The notes beneath the pieces were generated by a model. The model was not told the DNA's origin, did no database searches, and saw nothing but the letters and a program-made list of their open reading frames with translations. Shown here piece by piece: positions 6,854-14,617 of a DNA stretch of 31,208 nt; the first letter of the stretch is position 1, and each line of letters begins with the position of its first letter. Both the position numbers and the translations under genes were made by a program. Origin of the DNA: an uncultured Sutterella sp. (GTDB lineage: Bacteria > Pseudomonadota > Gammaproteobacteria > Burkholderiales > Burkholderiaceae_F); NCBI GenBank assembly GCA_905206345.1, contig CAJLGW010000009.1, forward strand, positions 1-31,208. Reading direction: 5' to 3'.

Positions 6854-8209
6854 ATGAAAAAACCGATTTATAGCGTTCTGTATTTCCAAGTGATCTGTGC
6901 CATTATTGCCGGTGTCACTTTGGGTTATTTCTATCCCGACTTGGGTTCCTCCATGAAGCCACTCGGTGACGGCTTCATCAAATTGATCAAAATGATCATT
7001 GCTCCCGTGATTTTCTGTACGGTTGTGGTTGGCATTGCCGGCATGAAAGACATGAAAAAAGTGGGCAAAACGGGTGGCTTGGCCGTTCTGTATTTCGAAG
7101 TGGTCAGTACCATTGCTTTGATCGTGGGTCTCGTTCTTGTTAACACGATTAAACCCGGTGACGGCATGCACGTCGATCCCGCTACACTCGACTCGGCCTC
7201 AGTCTCCATGTACACCTCGGGCGACAAGATCGGTTCGACGACGGACTTCTTCTTACACATCATTCCGAACACGGTTGTGGGCGCATTTGCAGAAGGTGAA
7301 ATCCTTCAAGTGCTCTTTTTCTCGATTCTCTTTGGTGTTGCCCTTCAACGCTTCGGTGGTCGTCGTACGCTTATTTTTGACATCATCGAAAAGAGCTCTC
7401 ATATTCTCTTTCAAATCGTGAACATGATCATGCGCGTGGCCCCTATCGGTGCCTTCGGCGCCATGGCCTTTACGATCGGTAAGTACGGCTTGGCATCCCT
7501 TTTGCCGTTGGCAAAGCTCATGGGGACGTTCTACTTGACGTGTTTCCTCTTTATCTTTGTCGTGCTCGGTGCCATTTGCCGCTACGCCGGTTTCTCCGTT
7601 TGGCGCTACATCTGCTACATCAAGGAAGAACTTTTAGTGGTGTTGGGGACGTCCTCTTCGGAGTCTGCCCTGCCGCGTATCATGGAAAAGCTTGAAAACG
7701 CCGGTGTGAGCAAATCCGTTGTGGGTCTTGTGGTGCCGACCGGTTACTCCTTTAACCTTGACGGTACAGCGATTTACCTTACGATGGCTGCCGTCTTTAT
7801 TGCACAAGCTTGCGACGTTCAAATGACGTTGGTGCAAGAAGTGACGCTTTTGGCAGTGTTGCTCTTAACGAGTAAGGGCGCAGCCGGCGTGACGGGATCC
7901 GGCTTCATTGTTTTGGCCGCAACGCTTTCTGCCGTCGGTCACGTGCCTGTTGCCGGTCTTGCTCTTATTCTCGGTATTGACCGCTTCATGTCCGAAGCTC
8001 GCGCTTTGACGAACATCATCGGTAACGGTATCGCTACGATCGTTGTTGGCAAGTGGTGCGGAGAACTCGATCATGACCGACTTCACTCGGTCTTGGGTAA
8101 AGCCAACACAAGCATGCCTGATAAGATTCCTGAATTGCCTGAACCCAAGGTATTTAAGGATCATGAACAACTTCAATACATCCCGATTGACGATTACGAA
8201 AACCGTTAG
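6854..8209 (+). CDS. dctA: C4-dicarboxylate:cation symporter DctA (DAACS family)
   Basis: A 451-aa inner-membrane carrier that takes up succinate, fumarate, malate and often aspartate with protons or sodium. It follows E. coli DctA closely from the first residues (SVLYFQVICAIIAGVTLGYF, MKPLGDGFIKLIKMIIAPV) through the re-entrant serine-rich loop GTSSSESALPR (about 265-275), the substrate/cation motif SFNLDGTAIYL (about 299-309; other family members have NMDGT), and the late GSGFIVLAATLSAVGH segment. The length matches the family (about 430-450 aa). The gene is single, with a shared terminator behind it, and converges on dcuC, another C4-dicarboxylate carrier. The ribosome site is weak (AAAAAGGG, far from the start). 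Confidence 0.96.
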   Translation: MKKPIYSVLYFQVICAIIAGVTLGYFYPDLGSSMKPLGDGFIKLIKMIIAPVIFCTVVVGIAGMKDMKKVGKTGGLAVLYFEVVSTIALIVGLVLVNTIKPGDGMHVDPATLDSASVSMYTSGDKIGSTTDFFLHIIPNTVVGAFAEGEILQVLFFSILFGVALQRFGGRRTLIFDIIEKSSHILFQIVNMIMRVAPIGAFGAMAFTIGKYGLASLLPLAKLMGTFYLTCFLFIFVVLGAICRYAGFSVWRYICYIKEELLVVLGTSSSESALPRIMEKLENAGVSKSVVGLVVPTGYSFNLDGTAIYLTMAAVFIAQACDVQMTLVQEVTLLAVLLLTSKGAAGVTGSGFIVLAATLSAVGHVPVAGLALILGIDRFMSEARALTNIIGNGIATIVVGKWCGELDHDRLHSVLGKANTSMPDKIPELPEPKVFKDHEQLQYIPIDDYENR

Positions 8210-8228
8210 TTAAAGCACTCCTGCACAC

Positions 8229-8260
8229 AAAAAGGCCGCTTCAAACTGAGCGGCCTTTTT
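8229..8260. terminator. Bidirectional terminator between dctA and dcuC
   Basis: AAAAAGGCCGCT pairs with AGCGGCCTTTTT across an 8-nt loop. The A-run on one side and T-run on the other let it serve both convergent genes. Confidence 0.93.
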
Positions 8261-8286
8261 GGTGGCTTGAAATTTATCGATTCTGA

Positions 8287-9558
8287 TTAACTGATAAAGA
8301 ACAAGAACGCTAACGTACAGATTTGTACAGGTGCAGAGCGTTTAATCACCTCAATCGGAGAAACACCTGCGATACCGGAGATCACGATCACACCGGCGGC
8401 CAACGGAGAAGACACACGACCGAACGTGGCAGCACAGCTAGCCAAGTAGCCCAAGTCAGGAATCGTCAAACCGAAAGCTTCAGCGTGCGGGGTCACAGCT
8501 TCGTTAAATGCGAAAGCAGCAGCGTCACCAGAACCGGTCATCACACCCAAAACGTAGGGGCCGACAGCAGCACCAAGCTTGGCGAGTTCGGAAGAACCCT
8601 TCAAAGCTTCAACGAAGACTTCAATCACACCGCAAGAACGCAAACCGGCGGCAAACACACCAGCAGCAATGATCAAGCCCAAGATGTTACCGTAGCCACG
8701 GCCCATGCCGTCGAAGAACTTACGGGTAATTTCAGCGGGGTTAGCACGCGTGACGATCAACGTGTACATGACACCGACCAACATGGCCGTTGCCACAGAA
8801 ATCTTAAATTGCGGAAGCCAAACGGCCACAGCAAAGAGCAACACCACCGGCAAGAGCGGGGCAAATGCAAAGAGTAAATTCGGGTTAGCGGGCAATTCGA
8901 CCTTGTTGGCAGCATCATGCACACCATCGTTATCAAAACCGTCTTTCTTGAAGTCACCGAAAATCAAGCAGGCAACAACCATGAAGATAATACAAGCGAT
9001 GGAGATCAAGAGCGTGCGCGTACCCGTGTAGGTCAAGTATTCCATAATCGGCCAGTCAGCCAACTTGGCAACGAAACCGTTGTGAGAAGAACCGGGAGAC
9101 CAGAAGGACGGCAACGTGGAAGCGACCACCGTAGCAGCTGCCATTGCCGGACGGAAGCCAGCACGAATCATCAAGGCGCAGATCGTCGGACCGATGGCGG
9201 CACACATACCGGCCAAGGAGGAGATTGCGATAGAGACGATACCCGTCACGATCATACAGCACGGCAACAAGAAGATACCGAGCTTATTCAAAGGTTTCGT
9301 CAAAAGCGAGACCAAGTGCAAGTCGCACTTCGTGATGTTCATGACACCGGCAAAACCCATTGCCGAACAGATCACGATAATCAACGAGCTACTCGTCATG
9401 GATTTGTCGAATTGTTGGAATGCCGCATAAGGATCAAGCGACAAACAGCACATTAAAAAGCCAGAGGCCAGAAGCACTAAACGCGTTTCCCAGCGCTTTA
9501 ACAGTCCGTAGACCGTGCCGCACACAACGATTAAGGCGGCCCACATAGTCCAAGTCAT
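8287..9558 (-). CDS. dcuC: DcuC-family anaerobic C4-dicarboxylate transporter
   Basis: A 423-aa protein starting at MTWTMWAALIVVCGTVYGLL. The start at 9558 is chosen because GGAGAAA lies just upstream, while the 35 further codons of open frame before it look non-coding. It has about 10-12 hydrophobic helices and the DcuC/DcuD-type segments SSLAGMCAAIGPTICALMIR, STLPSFWSPGSSHNGFVAKL and VMTGSGDAAAFAFNEAVTPH. E. coli DcuC (about 460 aa) exports succinate during fermentation and exchanges it with fumarate under anaerobiosis, so this gene fits fumarate respiration or succinate excretion. It converges on dctA and is divergent from pepT. The family is clear; exporter versus exchanger is inference. 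Confidence 0.88.
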   Translation of the reverse strand: MTWTMWAALIVVCGTVYGLLKRWETRLVLLASGFLMCCLSLDPYAAFQQFDKSMTSSSLIIVICSAMGFAGVMNITKCDLHLVSLLTKPLNKLGIFLLPCCMIVTGIVSIAISSLAGMCAAIGPTICALMIRAGFRPAMAAATVVASTLPSFWSPGSSHNGFVAKLADWPIMEYLTYTGTRTLLISIACIIFMVVACLIFGDFKKDGFDNDGVHDAANKVELPANPNLLFAFAPLLPVVLLFAVAVWLPQFKISVATAMLVGVMYTLIVTRANPAEITRKFFDGMGRGYGNILGLIIAAGVFAAGLRSCGVIEVFVEALKGSSELAKLGAAVGPYVLGVMTGSGDAAAFAFNEAVTPHAEAFGLTIPDLGYLASCAATFGRVSSPLAAGVIVISGIAGVSPIEVIKRSAPVQICTLAFLFFIS

Positions 9559-9826
9559 TGGATTTCTCCATTGGTTAAAAAGAAGAGGTTTTTCATGAGT
9601 TTTTGAGCCCTTCTGAGTCCAAAAACAGTCATAGCCTGTCATTGTATGTAGGGCAAATCTCAAACGATATTAGGATAACCCCTAGAGGTTTCGTTAATTT
9701 CTGCAAACTTATGATAAGTGTCACATCTTAGGCAAATACACCTAGAAGAATTTGCTTTTTTTACTAAAATTTGATCCACTTTTTGGAAGATTTTTCCTTT
9801 CTCACGTTTTCGTTTTGAGGTCTTAA
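9559..9826. promoter_or_regulatory. Divergent intergenic region between dcuC and pepT
   Basis: About 270 bp carrying the promoters of two divergent genes. GCAAAT / ATTTGC (9732-9755, 12-nt gap) followed by a T-run is a weak hairpin. CCTAGA occurs twice (about 9680 and 9741). No -35/-10 pair is clear enough to call. pepT has a modest ribosome site, TGAGG, 8-9 nt before its ATG. Confidence 0.35.
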
Positions 9827-11113
9827 ATGCTCCAACATCACTACTATGGCAACTTCACAAAAGAAGAATTTGAAGCTTTGCCTGAAATCCTTCAACGCTT
9901 CTTGTCCTATACGCAATACAACACAACGAGTAACCCGCATAGTGACACACTGCCCTCCACCCCTGAGCAAATGGCCTACGCTCAACTTTTGAAAGCCGAA
10001 TTTGAAAGTGTGGGCATTAAAGACTGCAAAGTCACCGACAAAGGCATTGTCTATGCATGGGTACCAGCTTCGGAAGGTTTTGAAACCGCTCCGGCTTTGG
10101 GTCTTATTGCTCACATGGACACGTCTCCTGAAGTGAGCGGTGAACCTGCCCAATGGAAGGTCATTGACTATAAGGGCGGAGACATTGTCTTAAACGAAGA
10201 AAAAGAAATTATCCTTAAACTTGAACGCTTCCCTGAAGTCGCCAAATACGCCGGTCAACCCTTGGTCGTGACGGACGGTACCACGCTTTTGGGCGCGGAC
10301 GACAAAGCCGGTATTGCCGTGTTGGTGCAATTGGCGAAATACTTCGTGGAGCACCCTGAAGTCGCCCACGCCAAACTGTGTTTTTGCGTAACGCCCGATG
10401 AAGAAATCGGTCGTGGCACTGCCGGCTTTGATCCGAAAGAATTTGGGGCTGACTATGCCTACACGATTGACGGCAGCGAAGTGGGCGGTTTTGATACCGA
10501 AACCTTTAATGCTGCAATGGTGACGGCTCACTTTGAGGGTTTAAACGTTCACCCGGGTTCTGCAAAAGACAAAATGGTCAACGCCATTCGTATGGCGATG
10601 GACTTCTTAAGCCGTTTCCCGACCGAAAGTATTCCCGAAAAGACGTGCCGCTACGAAGGATTCTTCCATCCGATTGGCATCACGGGTGCCGTTCGTGGTG
10701 TTGATGTTCGAATGCTCATTCGTGACCATGACAACACCAAGTTTGAAGACCGTAAGGCTTACGTGCACAAAGTGGCTGAAGAAATGAATAAGGTGTGGGA
10801 TGGTCGTGTGACCGTAACGGTTAAAGACCAATACTACAATCTTATGAATTACTTAAAGGACTATCCGGTCGTTTGCGACATCGCTCGTGAAGCGTTCCGT
10901 CGCGAAGAGTTGGAGATTGTTGAAAACCCGGTGCGTGGTGGCTCTGACGGTTGCCAAATCTCCAAAATGGGCGTGCCCACGCCGAATTTCTTCACGGGTG
11001 GCTTAAATTTCCACGGCGTCTACGAATGTTTACCGGTTAAGTCTTTGCTTCGTTCTTATGACATTGCCAAGCGTTTGTGCGAAATGTCCTCAGAAGTAAA
11101 AACCTTAAAATAA
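9827..11113 (+). CDS. pepT: Peptidase T (tripeptide aminopeptidase, M20B zinc peptidase)
   Basis: A 428-aa cytoplasmic di-zinc enzyme that removes the N-terminal residue from tripeptides. Metal and catalytic residues are in family order: AHMDTSPE (His96, catalytic Asp98), LLGADDKAG (bridging Asp158), TPDEEIGRG (catalytic Glu192, Glu193), TIDGSEVGGFD (Asp near 215) and FHGVYECLP (His near 405). It is about 20 residues longer than E. coli PepT (408 aa) because of an N-terminal stretch, MLQHHYYGNFTKEEFEALPE. A later start is possible, but no better ribosome site or nearby Met is seen. With the C69 dipeptidase it forms a peptide-degradation pair in this segment. Confidence 0.95.
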   Translation: MLQHHYYGNFTKEEFEALPEILQRFLSYTQYNTTSNPHSDTLPSTPEQMAYAQLLKAEFESVGIKDCKVTDKGIVYAWVPASEGFETAPALGLIAHMDTSPEVSGEPAQWKVIDYKGGDIVLNEEKEIILKLERFPEVAKYAGQPLVVTDGTTLLGADDKAGIAVLVQLAKYFVEHPEVAHAKLCFCVTPDEEIGRGTAGFDPKEFGADYAYTIDGSEVGGFDTETFNAAMVTAHFEGLNVHPGSAKDKMVNAIRMAMDFLSRFPTESIPEKTCRYEGFFHPIGITGAVRGVDVRMLIRDHDNTKFEDRKAYVHKVAEEMNKVWDGRVTVTVKDQYYNLMNYLKDYPVVCDIAREAFRREELEIVENPVRGGSDGCQISKMGVPTPNFFTGGLNFHGVYECLPVKSLLRSYDIAKRLCEMSSEVKTLK

Positions 11114-11131
11114 TCACTTTTCTGATCAGAC

Positions 11132-11169
11132 AAAAAACTCGGTGGATTTTTAGGTTCACCGAGTTTTTT
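11132..11169. terminator. Bidirectional terminator between pepT and the AEC transporter gene
   Basis: AAAAACTCGGTG pairs with CACCGAGTTTTT around a 12-nt loop, with T-runs in both directions. It sits between two convergent stop codons (11113 and 11173). Confidence 0.93.
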
Positions 11170-11172
11170 CAA

Positions 11173-12081
11173 TTAGAGCATGATCAGCATACTGACGATC
11201 GGAATGCTTGCTGCTACCGACAAGGAATTAAAGTTGGCCGCCATCTTCACATCGCACTTGGCTTTAATGGAGAAAATCATCGCCACCGCAGGAATCGGGG
11301 CAAAGGCCAAAATGGCCAACGCACGACGAATTTCTTCATCAAATGGCAACAAGTAGTAAAACGCCGCTGAAATGACGGCTGAGAAAAGCAAACGAACAAA
11401 AAGAAGCTTAAAAAGGTCAATGACTTGTTCACGACGCATGATGAGATTAATCCCCTGCCCGATCATGATCATCGCTAAAAAGGCGTTGGCATTGGCGCCG
11501 ATTTGCGCCACGTTCAACACCGCCTTAGGGAAAGATAAGTGCAATAGGGCCATGATCATCATGACGCCATAAGCCCAAATGGGACCCGATGTCGCCAAAC
11601 GAGAAAGGATGCTCTTAGCATAATCCCAACGAGAGCCTTCAGAGCCCACCGCAATAGAGTACGTTGTCCCCGTGCACATCAAGGCGTTACCGATATCGAA
11701 CATGCAGATCGACAAAAATCCTAAAGGAGACAAAAAGCTTTGCAAGAAAGGCATGGCAAAGGTGCCAATGTTGTAGCCGGCCAAGTTAATGGCGGCAAAG
11801 GTTCTGGCCTTCGGATCTTTACGCTTCCAAACCATGCCCACCACAACCATCACGAGGTTGGCAAGAACGCCCAAGAAAATCAGACCAAAAAAGCTTGCTT
11901 TCATCTCAATACCATTGAGACTCACCATCACCAAGCAAGGCAACGTCACGTAAAGCAAAAGACCGGAAATCGCATGAACGGTGTCAGCCTTGAGCACATT
12001 ACAGCGACGAAGGATGTAGCCCAAAACAATGAAGGCAACAAAGCCAGCAATTTTTGCCAAAGCTTCCATTTCAATACACAT
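11173..12081 (-). CDS. AEC-family (auxin efflux carrier-like) permease
   Basis: A 302-aa membrane protein with about ten hydrophobic helices and the AEC family pattern: an N-terminal half with LGYILRRCNVLKADTVHAIS and LLLYVTLPCLVM, the central NLAGYNIGTFAMPFLQ crossover motif, and a C-terminal repeat ending AFAPIPAVAMIFSIKAKCD and AASIPIVSMLIML. Bacterial members include malate and malonate permeases (MdcF, MleP), so an organic-acid substrate is plausible given dctA and dcuC nearby, but it cannot be read from the sequence. Start: Met1 (12081) or Met5 (12069). Neither has a good ribosome site. Monocistronic, divergent from lpxH. Confidence 0.85.
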   Translation of the reverse strand: MCIEMEALAKIAGFVAFIVLGYILRRCNVLKADTVHAISGLLLYVTLPCLVMVSLNGIEMKASFFGLIFLGVLANLVMVVVGMVWKRKDPKARTFAAINLAGYNIGTFAMPFLQSFLSPLGFLSICMFDIGNALMCTGTTYSIAVGSEGSRWDYAKSILSRLATSGPIWAYGVMMIMALLHLSFPKAVLNVAQIGANANAFLAMIMIGQGINLIMRREQVIDLFKLLFVRLLFSAVISAAFYYLLPFDEEIRRALAILAFAPIPAVAMIFSIKAKCDVKMAANFNSLSVAASIPIVSMLIML

Positions 12082-12167
12082 TTAAAAAGAGAGAACAAAA
12101 TTTTACGCCTTCACTCACGCTCGACGCGAAACCACTGTAAACTTTCCTAAGGTTTTGGATTTAGTTT

Positions 12168-12965
12168 ATGTCAATTTTTAGTACACCCGTTACCGACACA
12201 GAGACGCTTGAACTCAATCTCAAGCGCCCCTACTTTATTTCGGACTTGCACTTGGATGTCAACCGTCAAAAGGACTTTGCATGTTTTTCGCGTTTTATCC
12301 GTGAACATGAAGATAATTTTGATGAACTCGTCATCTTGGGAGATTTCTTTGACTATTGGGTGGGTGATGATGCCATTGAGACGGCTCATGACTATGTTGA
12401 CGTGTTGCGTGAACTCTCCAAAAACAAAAAGCTTTTCATCATGCACGGCAATCGTGACTTTATGTTAGGAGGCGATTTTGCCAAGACCGTTGGTGCGACA
12501 CTCCTAACCGATCCGACAAAGGCCGTCATCTGCGACAAACACTATCTTTTATCGCACGGGGATATTTGGTGTACACGCGACTCGGACTATCAAAAGGTGC
12601 GCGCTCGCGTGCGCTCTTTTGCTTGGCAATGGCTTGTTTTGCGCTTACCCCTTGCAAAGCGCTTAGACATTGCTAGAAATGCCCGAAATAAAAGCCAAGA
12701 AAAGAAAGTGGAAAAAACCGTTGAAGTGATGGATGTCGTCAACGAATCTATTCTCACTCATTGCTCGAAAGAAACCGTTGGCGTCATTCATGGCCATACG
12801 CACCGTCCCGGCCAATACCCCGTATCCGATACGGTTAATCGCTGGGTCATTCCGGATTGGCGCCATGGAGAGGATAATGATCTTACGCTCGGGTTCATTG
12901 CTTTTGAAAACGGTGAGCCTTGCATTGAAATGGCAACCTATGACGCCAAGGGGATTGCAAAATGA
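12168..12965 (+). CDS. lpxH: UDP-2,3-diacylglucosamine diphosphatase LpxH
   Basis: A 265-aa calcineurin-like metallophosphoesterase. It hydrolyses UDP-2,3-diacylglucosamine to lipid X and UMP, the fourth step of lipid A synthesis, at the inner face of the inner membrane. All metal motifs are present: SDLHLD (25-30), GDFFDYWVGDD (58-68), GNRDF (94-98), SHGD (129-132) and GHTHRP (209-214). The basic amphipathic insert near 140-180 (RARVRSFAWQWLVLRLPLAKR) matches the LpxH lid. About 20 residues precede the first motif, slightly longer than E. coli LpxH. It shows that the host has a lipid A outer membrane. It overlaps the next gene by ATGA. Confidence 0.95.
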   Translation: MSIFSTPVTDTETLELNLKRPYFISDLHLDVNRQKDFACFSRFIREHEDNFDELVILGDFFDYWVGDDAIETAHDYVDVLRELSKNKKLFIMHGNRDFMLGGDFAKTVGATLLTDPTKAVICDKHYLLSHGDIWCTRDSDYQKVRARVRSFAWQWLVLRLPLAKRLDIARNARNKSQEKKVEKTVEVMDVVNESILTHCSKETVGVIHGHTHRPGQYPVSDTVNRWVIPDWRHGEDNDLTLGFIAFENGEPCIEMATYDAKGIAK

Positions 12966-13639
12966 GTCAACAATCTTTTCGCACGTCTTGTAAAGTCGCG
13001 GCCGTCCTTTTAACGACGCTAACGCTCACGGCTTGCGCAACTCCCACGGTGACCACGCAAGTGCAGATTTCCTCTCGCTTATCCATGGCACCCACGCTTG
13101 ATAACCCCAATCTTCGACCGATGCCCGACTGGGGGCACACCGTCGCCATTGTGCCCGGTGCCAGCACGAAGGCCATGGATCCGACTTACGAAGCGATTAA
13201 AGAGTCTGTAAAGGCTATGCTTTTCGCGGCGAAGTTTGAGCCGATTGAAGGCAACAAGCGCTCTGACTACAAACTCTCGATTGATTGGTCTCTTAAACCT
13301 TCTCGCAAAATTGAAGAAATCGAAGAAGTGCCCGTGATGATGCCTGGCCCCATCATTTGGGATCCTCGCTACCATCACTATCATCGCATGGGCATGGAGA
13401 CCGTCTGGGTCAGTCAAGTGCGTCACGTTCAGCTCTATATGCGCACGCTCACCTTAAATCTCTACGAAGGTAAAGACAAGACGCCTGTTTACACGGCCAC
13501 CGTCTCACATGAGTCTCGTTGCAAACAATACCGCGATGCCATTCCGTACCTTGTGCACGCAGGGATTAATAATCTCTACAGTCCCAACGGAACGCAAAAA
13601 TTAGAAACGGTTGAAGCGGTGACGGAAATCTGTCGTTAA
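12962..13639 (+). CDS. Outer-membrane-type lipoprotein, possible DUF4136 family
   Basis: A 225-aa protein with a lipoprotein signal: basic N-terminus (RTSCK), hydrophobic stretch AAVLLTTLTL and lipobox LTAC, so Cys25 would be lipidated. Residue +2 is Ala, which favours outer-membrane sorting. The mature part has a periplasmic alpha/beta look with DYKLSIDWSL and many His/Tyr near 140-150 (DPRYHHYHRMG). The layout (lipobox, late VKAMLFAAKFEPIEGNKRSDY, C-terminal VHAGINNLY) recalls DUF4136-type lipoproteins, but I am not sure. Its ATG overlaps the lpxH stop (ATGA), so it is translated with lpxH. The function is unknown; an envelope role is inferred from signal and context. Confidence 0.8.
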   Translation: MSQQSFRTSCKVAAVLLTTLTLTACATPTVTTQVQISSRLSMAPTLDNPNLRPMPDWGHTVAIVPGASTKAMDPTYEAIKESVKAMLFAAKFEPIEGNKRSDYKLSIDWSLKPSRKIEEIEEVPVMMPGPIIWDPRYHHYHRMGMETVWVSQVRHVQLYMRTLTLNLYEGKDKTPVYTATVSHESRCKQYRDAIPYLVHAGINNLYSPNGTQKLETVEAVTEICR

Positions 13640-13644
13640 TTGTT

Positions 13645-14421
13645 ATGGAAAAAGTTGCCATTATTACCGGGGCGTCGAGCGGTCTTGGCGCGGAATTTGC
13701 TAAATGCTTGGCAGCCCAAGGCTATCGTTTGCTGCTGATTGCCCGACGTGAAGCAAAGCTTCAAGAGGTTGCCCAATCAATTCCTACAGTCGCCGATGTT
13801 TTACCGTTGGATTTAACGACAGCTGACGCTTGCGACATAGTCATTGATTACTTGAAAACGCATCAACTTCAACCTTCACTTCTCATCAATAATGCAGGAT
13901 TTGGAGCGTTTGACCCCGCTTTAGAGATTGACATCAACAAACAAGAAGCGATGATTGATCTTAACGTCAAGTCGCTCACAAAACTCACATTAACCATGGC
14001 GACCTTGATGAAAAAAGCCCGTAAGGGACAGATTCTCAATGTGGCTTCTATTGCCGCCTTTTGCCCTTGCCCCAATCTTGCGGTCTATGGTGCTACGAAA
14101 GCTTACGTTCTCGCCTTTACAGAAAACCTTGCCGCAGAACTTCGCCCCTTTGGAGTCACCGTCACGGCATTATGTCCCGGTCCCGTTCGGACTGATTTTT
14201 GGACAGTTGCGGGCGTTGATCGTACACAGTCGTTTGATTTTTGCATGAGTGAGGCAAAGGACGTTGTTCGCGATGGCCTTAAAGCGCTACAAAATGAAAA
14301 GCTCAGTGTGACATCAGGGATGATGAATAAGACGCTTTATGGTGTCATCCGCTGTGTGCCTAGAAGTCTTAGCCTTCGTGTTGCTCAAGCCATCATGAAT
14401 ACGGTTTTGAAAAAAAAATAA
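13645..14421 (+). CDS. Short-chain dehydrogenase/reductase (SDR, classical)
   Basis: A 258-aa NAD(P)-dependent oxidoreductase with a Rossmann fold. TGASSGLG (8-15) binds the cofactor, NNAG lies at 82-85, and the catalytic Ser135, Tyr148 and Lys152 are in the expected spacing (YGATK). PGPVRTDF follows at about 176-183. Arg34-Arg35 after the second strand (LIARRE) suggest NADP(H) preference. The closest general type is the DltE/YqjQ-like group. The substrate is unknown. It starts 5 nt after the lipoprotein stop, so it is the third gene of the lpxH operon. Confidence 0.9.
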   Translation: MEKVAIITGASSGLGAEFAKCLAAQGYRLLLIARREAKLQEVAQSIPTVADVLPLDLTTADACDIVIDYLKTHQLQPSLLINNAGFGAFDPALEIDINKQEAMIDLNVKSLTKLTLTMATLMKKARKGQILNVASIAAFCPCPNLAVYGATKAYVLAFTENLAAELRPFGVTVTALCPGPVRTDFWTVAGVDRTQSFDFCMSEAKDVVRDGLKALQNEKLSVTSGMMNKTLYGVIRCVPRSLSLRVAQAIMNTVLKKK

Positions 14422-14440
14422 AAGAATTTAACGAAAAGAC

Positions 14441-14469
14441 TTGCATCTTTGAATCGAAGTCTGCATAAT
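14441..14469 (+). promoter_or_regulatory. Promoter of the second tRNA-Arg
   Basis: TTGCAT and CATAAT are 17 nt apart, and the tRNA starts 15 nt after the -10. The boxes and spacing are the same as before the first copy (4448-4476). Confidence 0.7.
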
Positions 14470-14483
14470 ACTGATTCCGCAGT

Positions 14484-14560
14484 GCGCCGGTAGCTCAGTT
14501 GGATAGAGTACCTGGCTACGAACCAGGGGGTCGCGGGTTCGAATCCTACCCGGCGCACCA
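14484..14560 (+). tRNA. tRNA-Arg (anticodon ACG), copy 2
   Basis: Cloverleaf, anticodon and encoded CCA are identical to the tRNA at 4488-4564, 9996 bp away in the same orientation. The OLD nuclease gene begins its 3' end about 58 bp past this tRNA, on the opposite strand. Confidence 0.97.
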
Positions 14561-14563
14561 GAC

Positions 14564-14602
14564 AATCCCAAATGCCCTAAAGGCATTTGGGATTTCCTTT
14601 TT
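14564..14602 (+). terminator. Terminator of tRNA-Arg copy 2
   Basis: AATCCCAAATGCC pairs perfectly with GGCATTTGGGATT around a 5-nt loop, then TCCTTTTT. It is nearly the same hairpin as after copy 1. Confidence 0.9.
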
Positions 14603-14617
14603 CAAAATTCCTCATTT

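Noticed and set aside
8323..9456. Plus-strand open frames opposite dcuC (184, 108 and 179 codons)
   Set aside because: They have His/Thr/Gln-rich compositions typical of the reverse complement of a membrane-protein gene; the DcuC frame is clearly coding.
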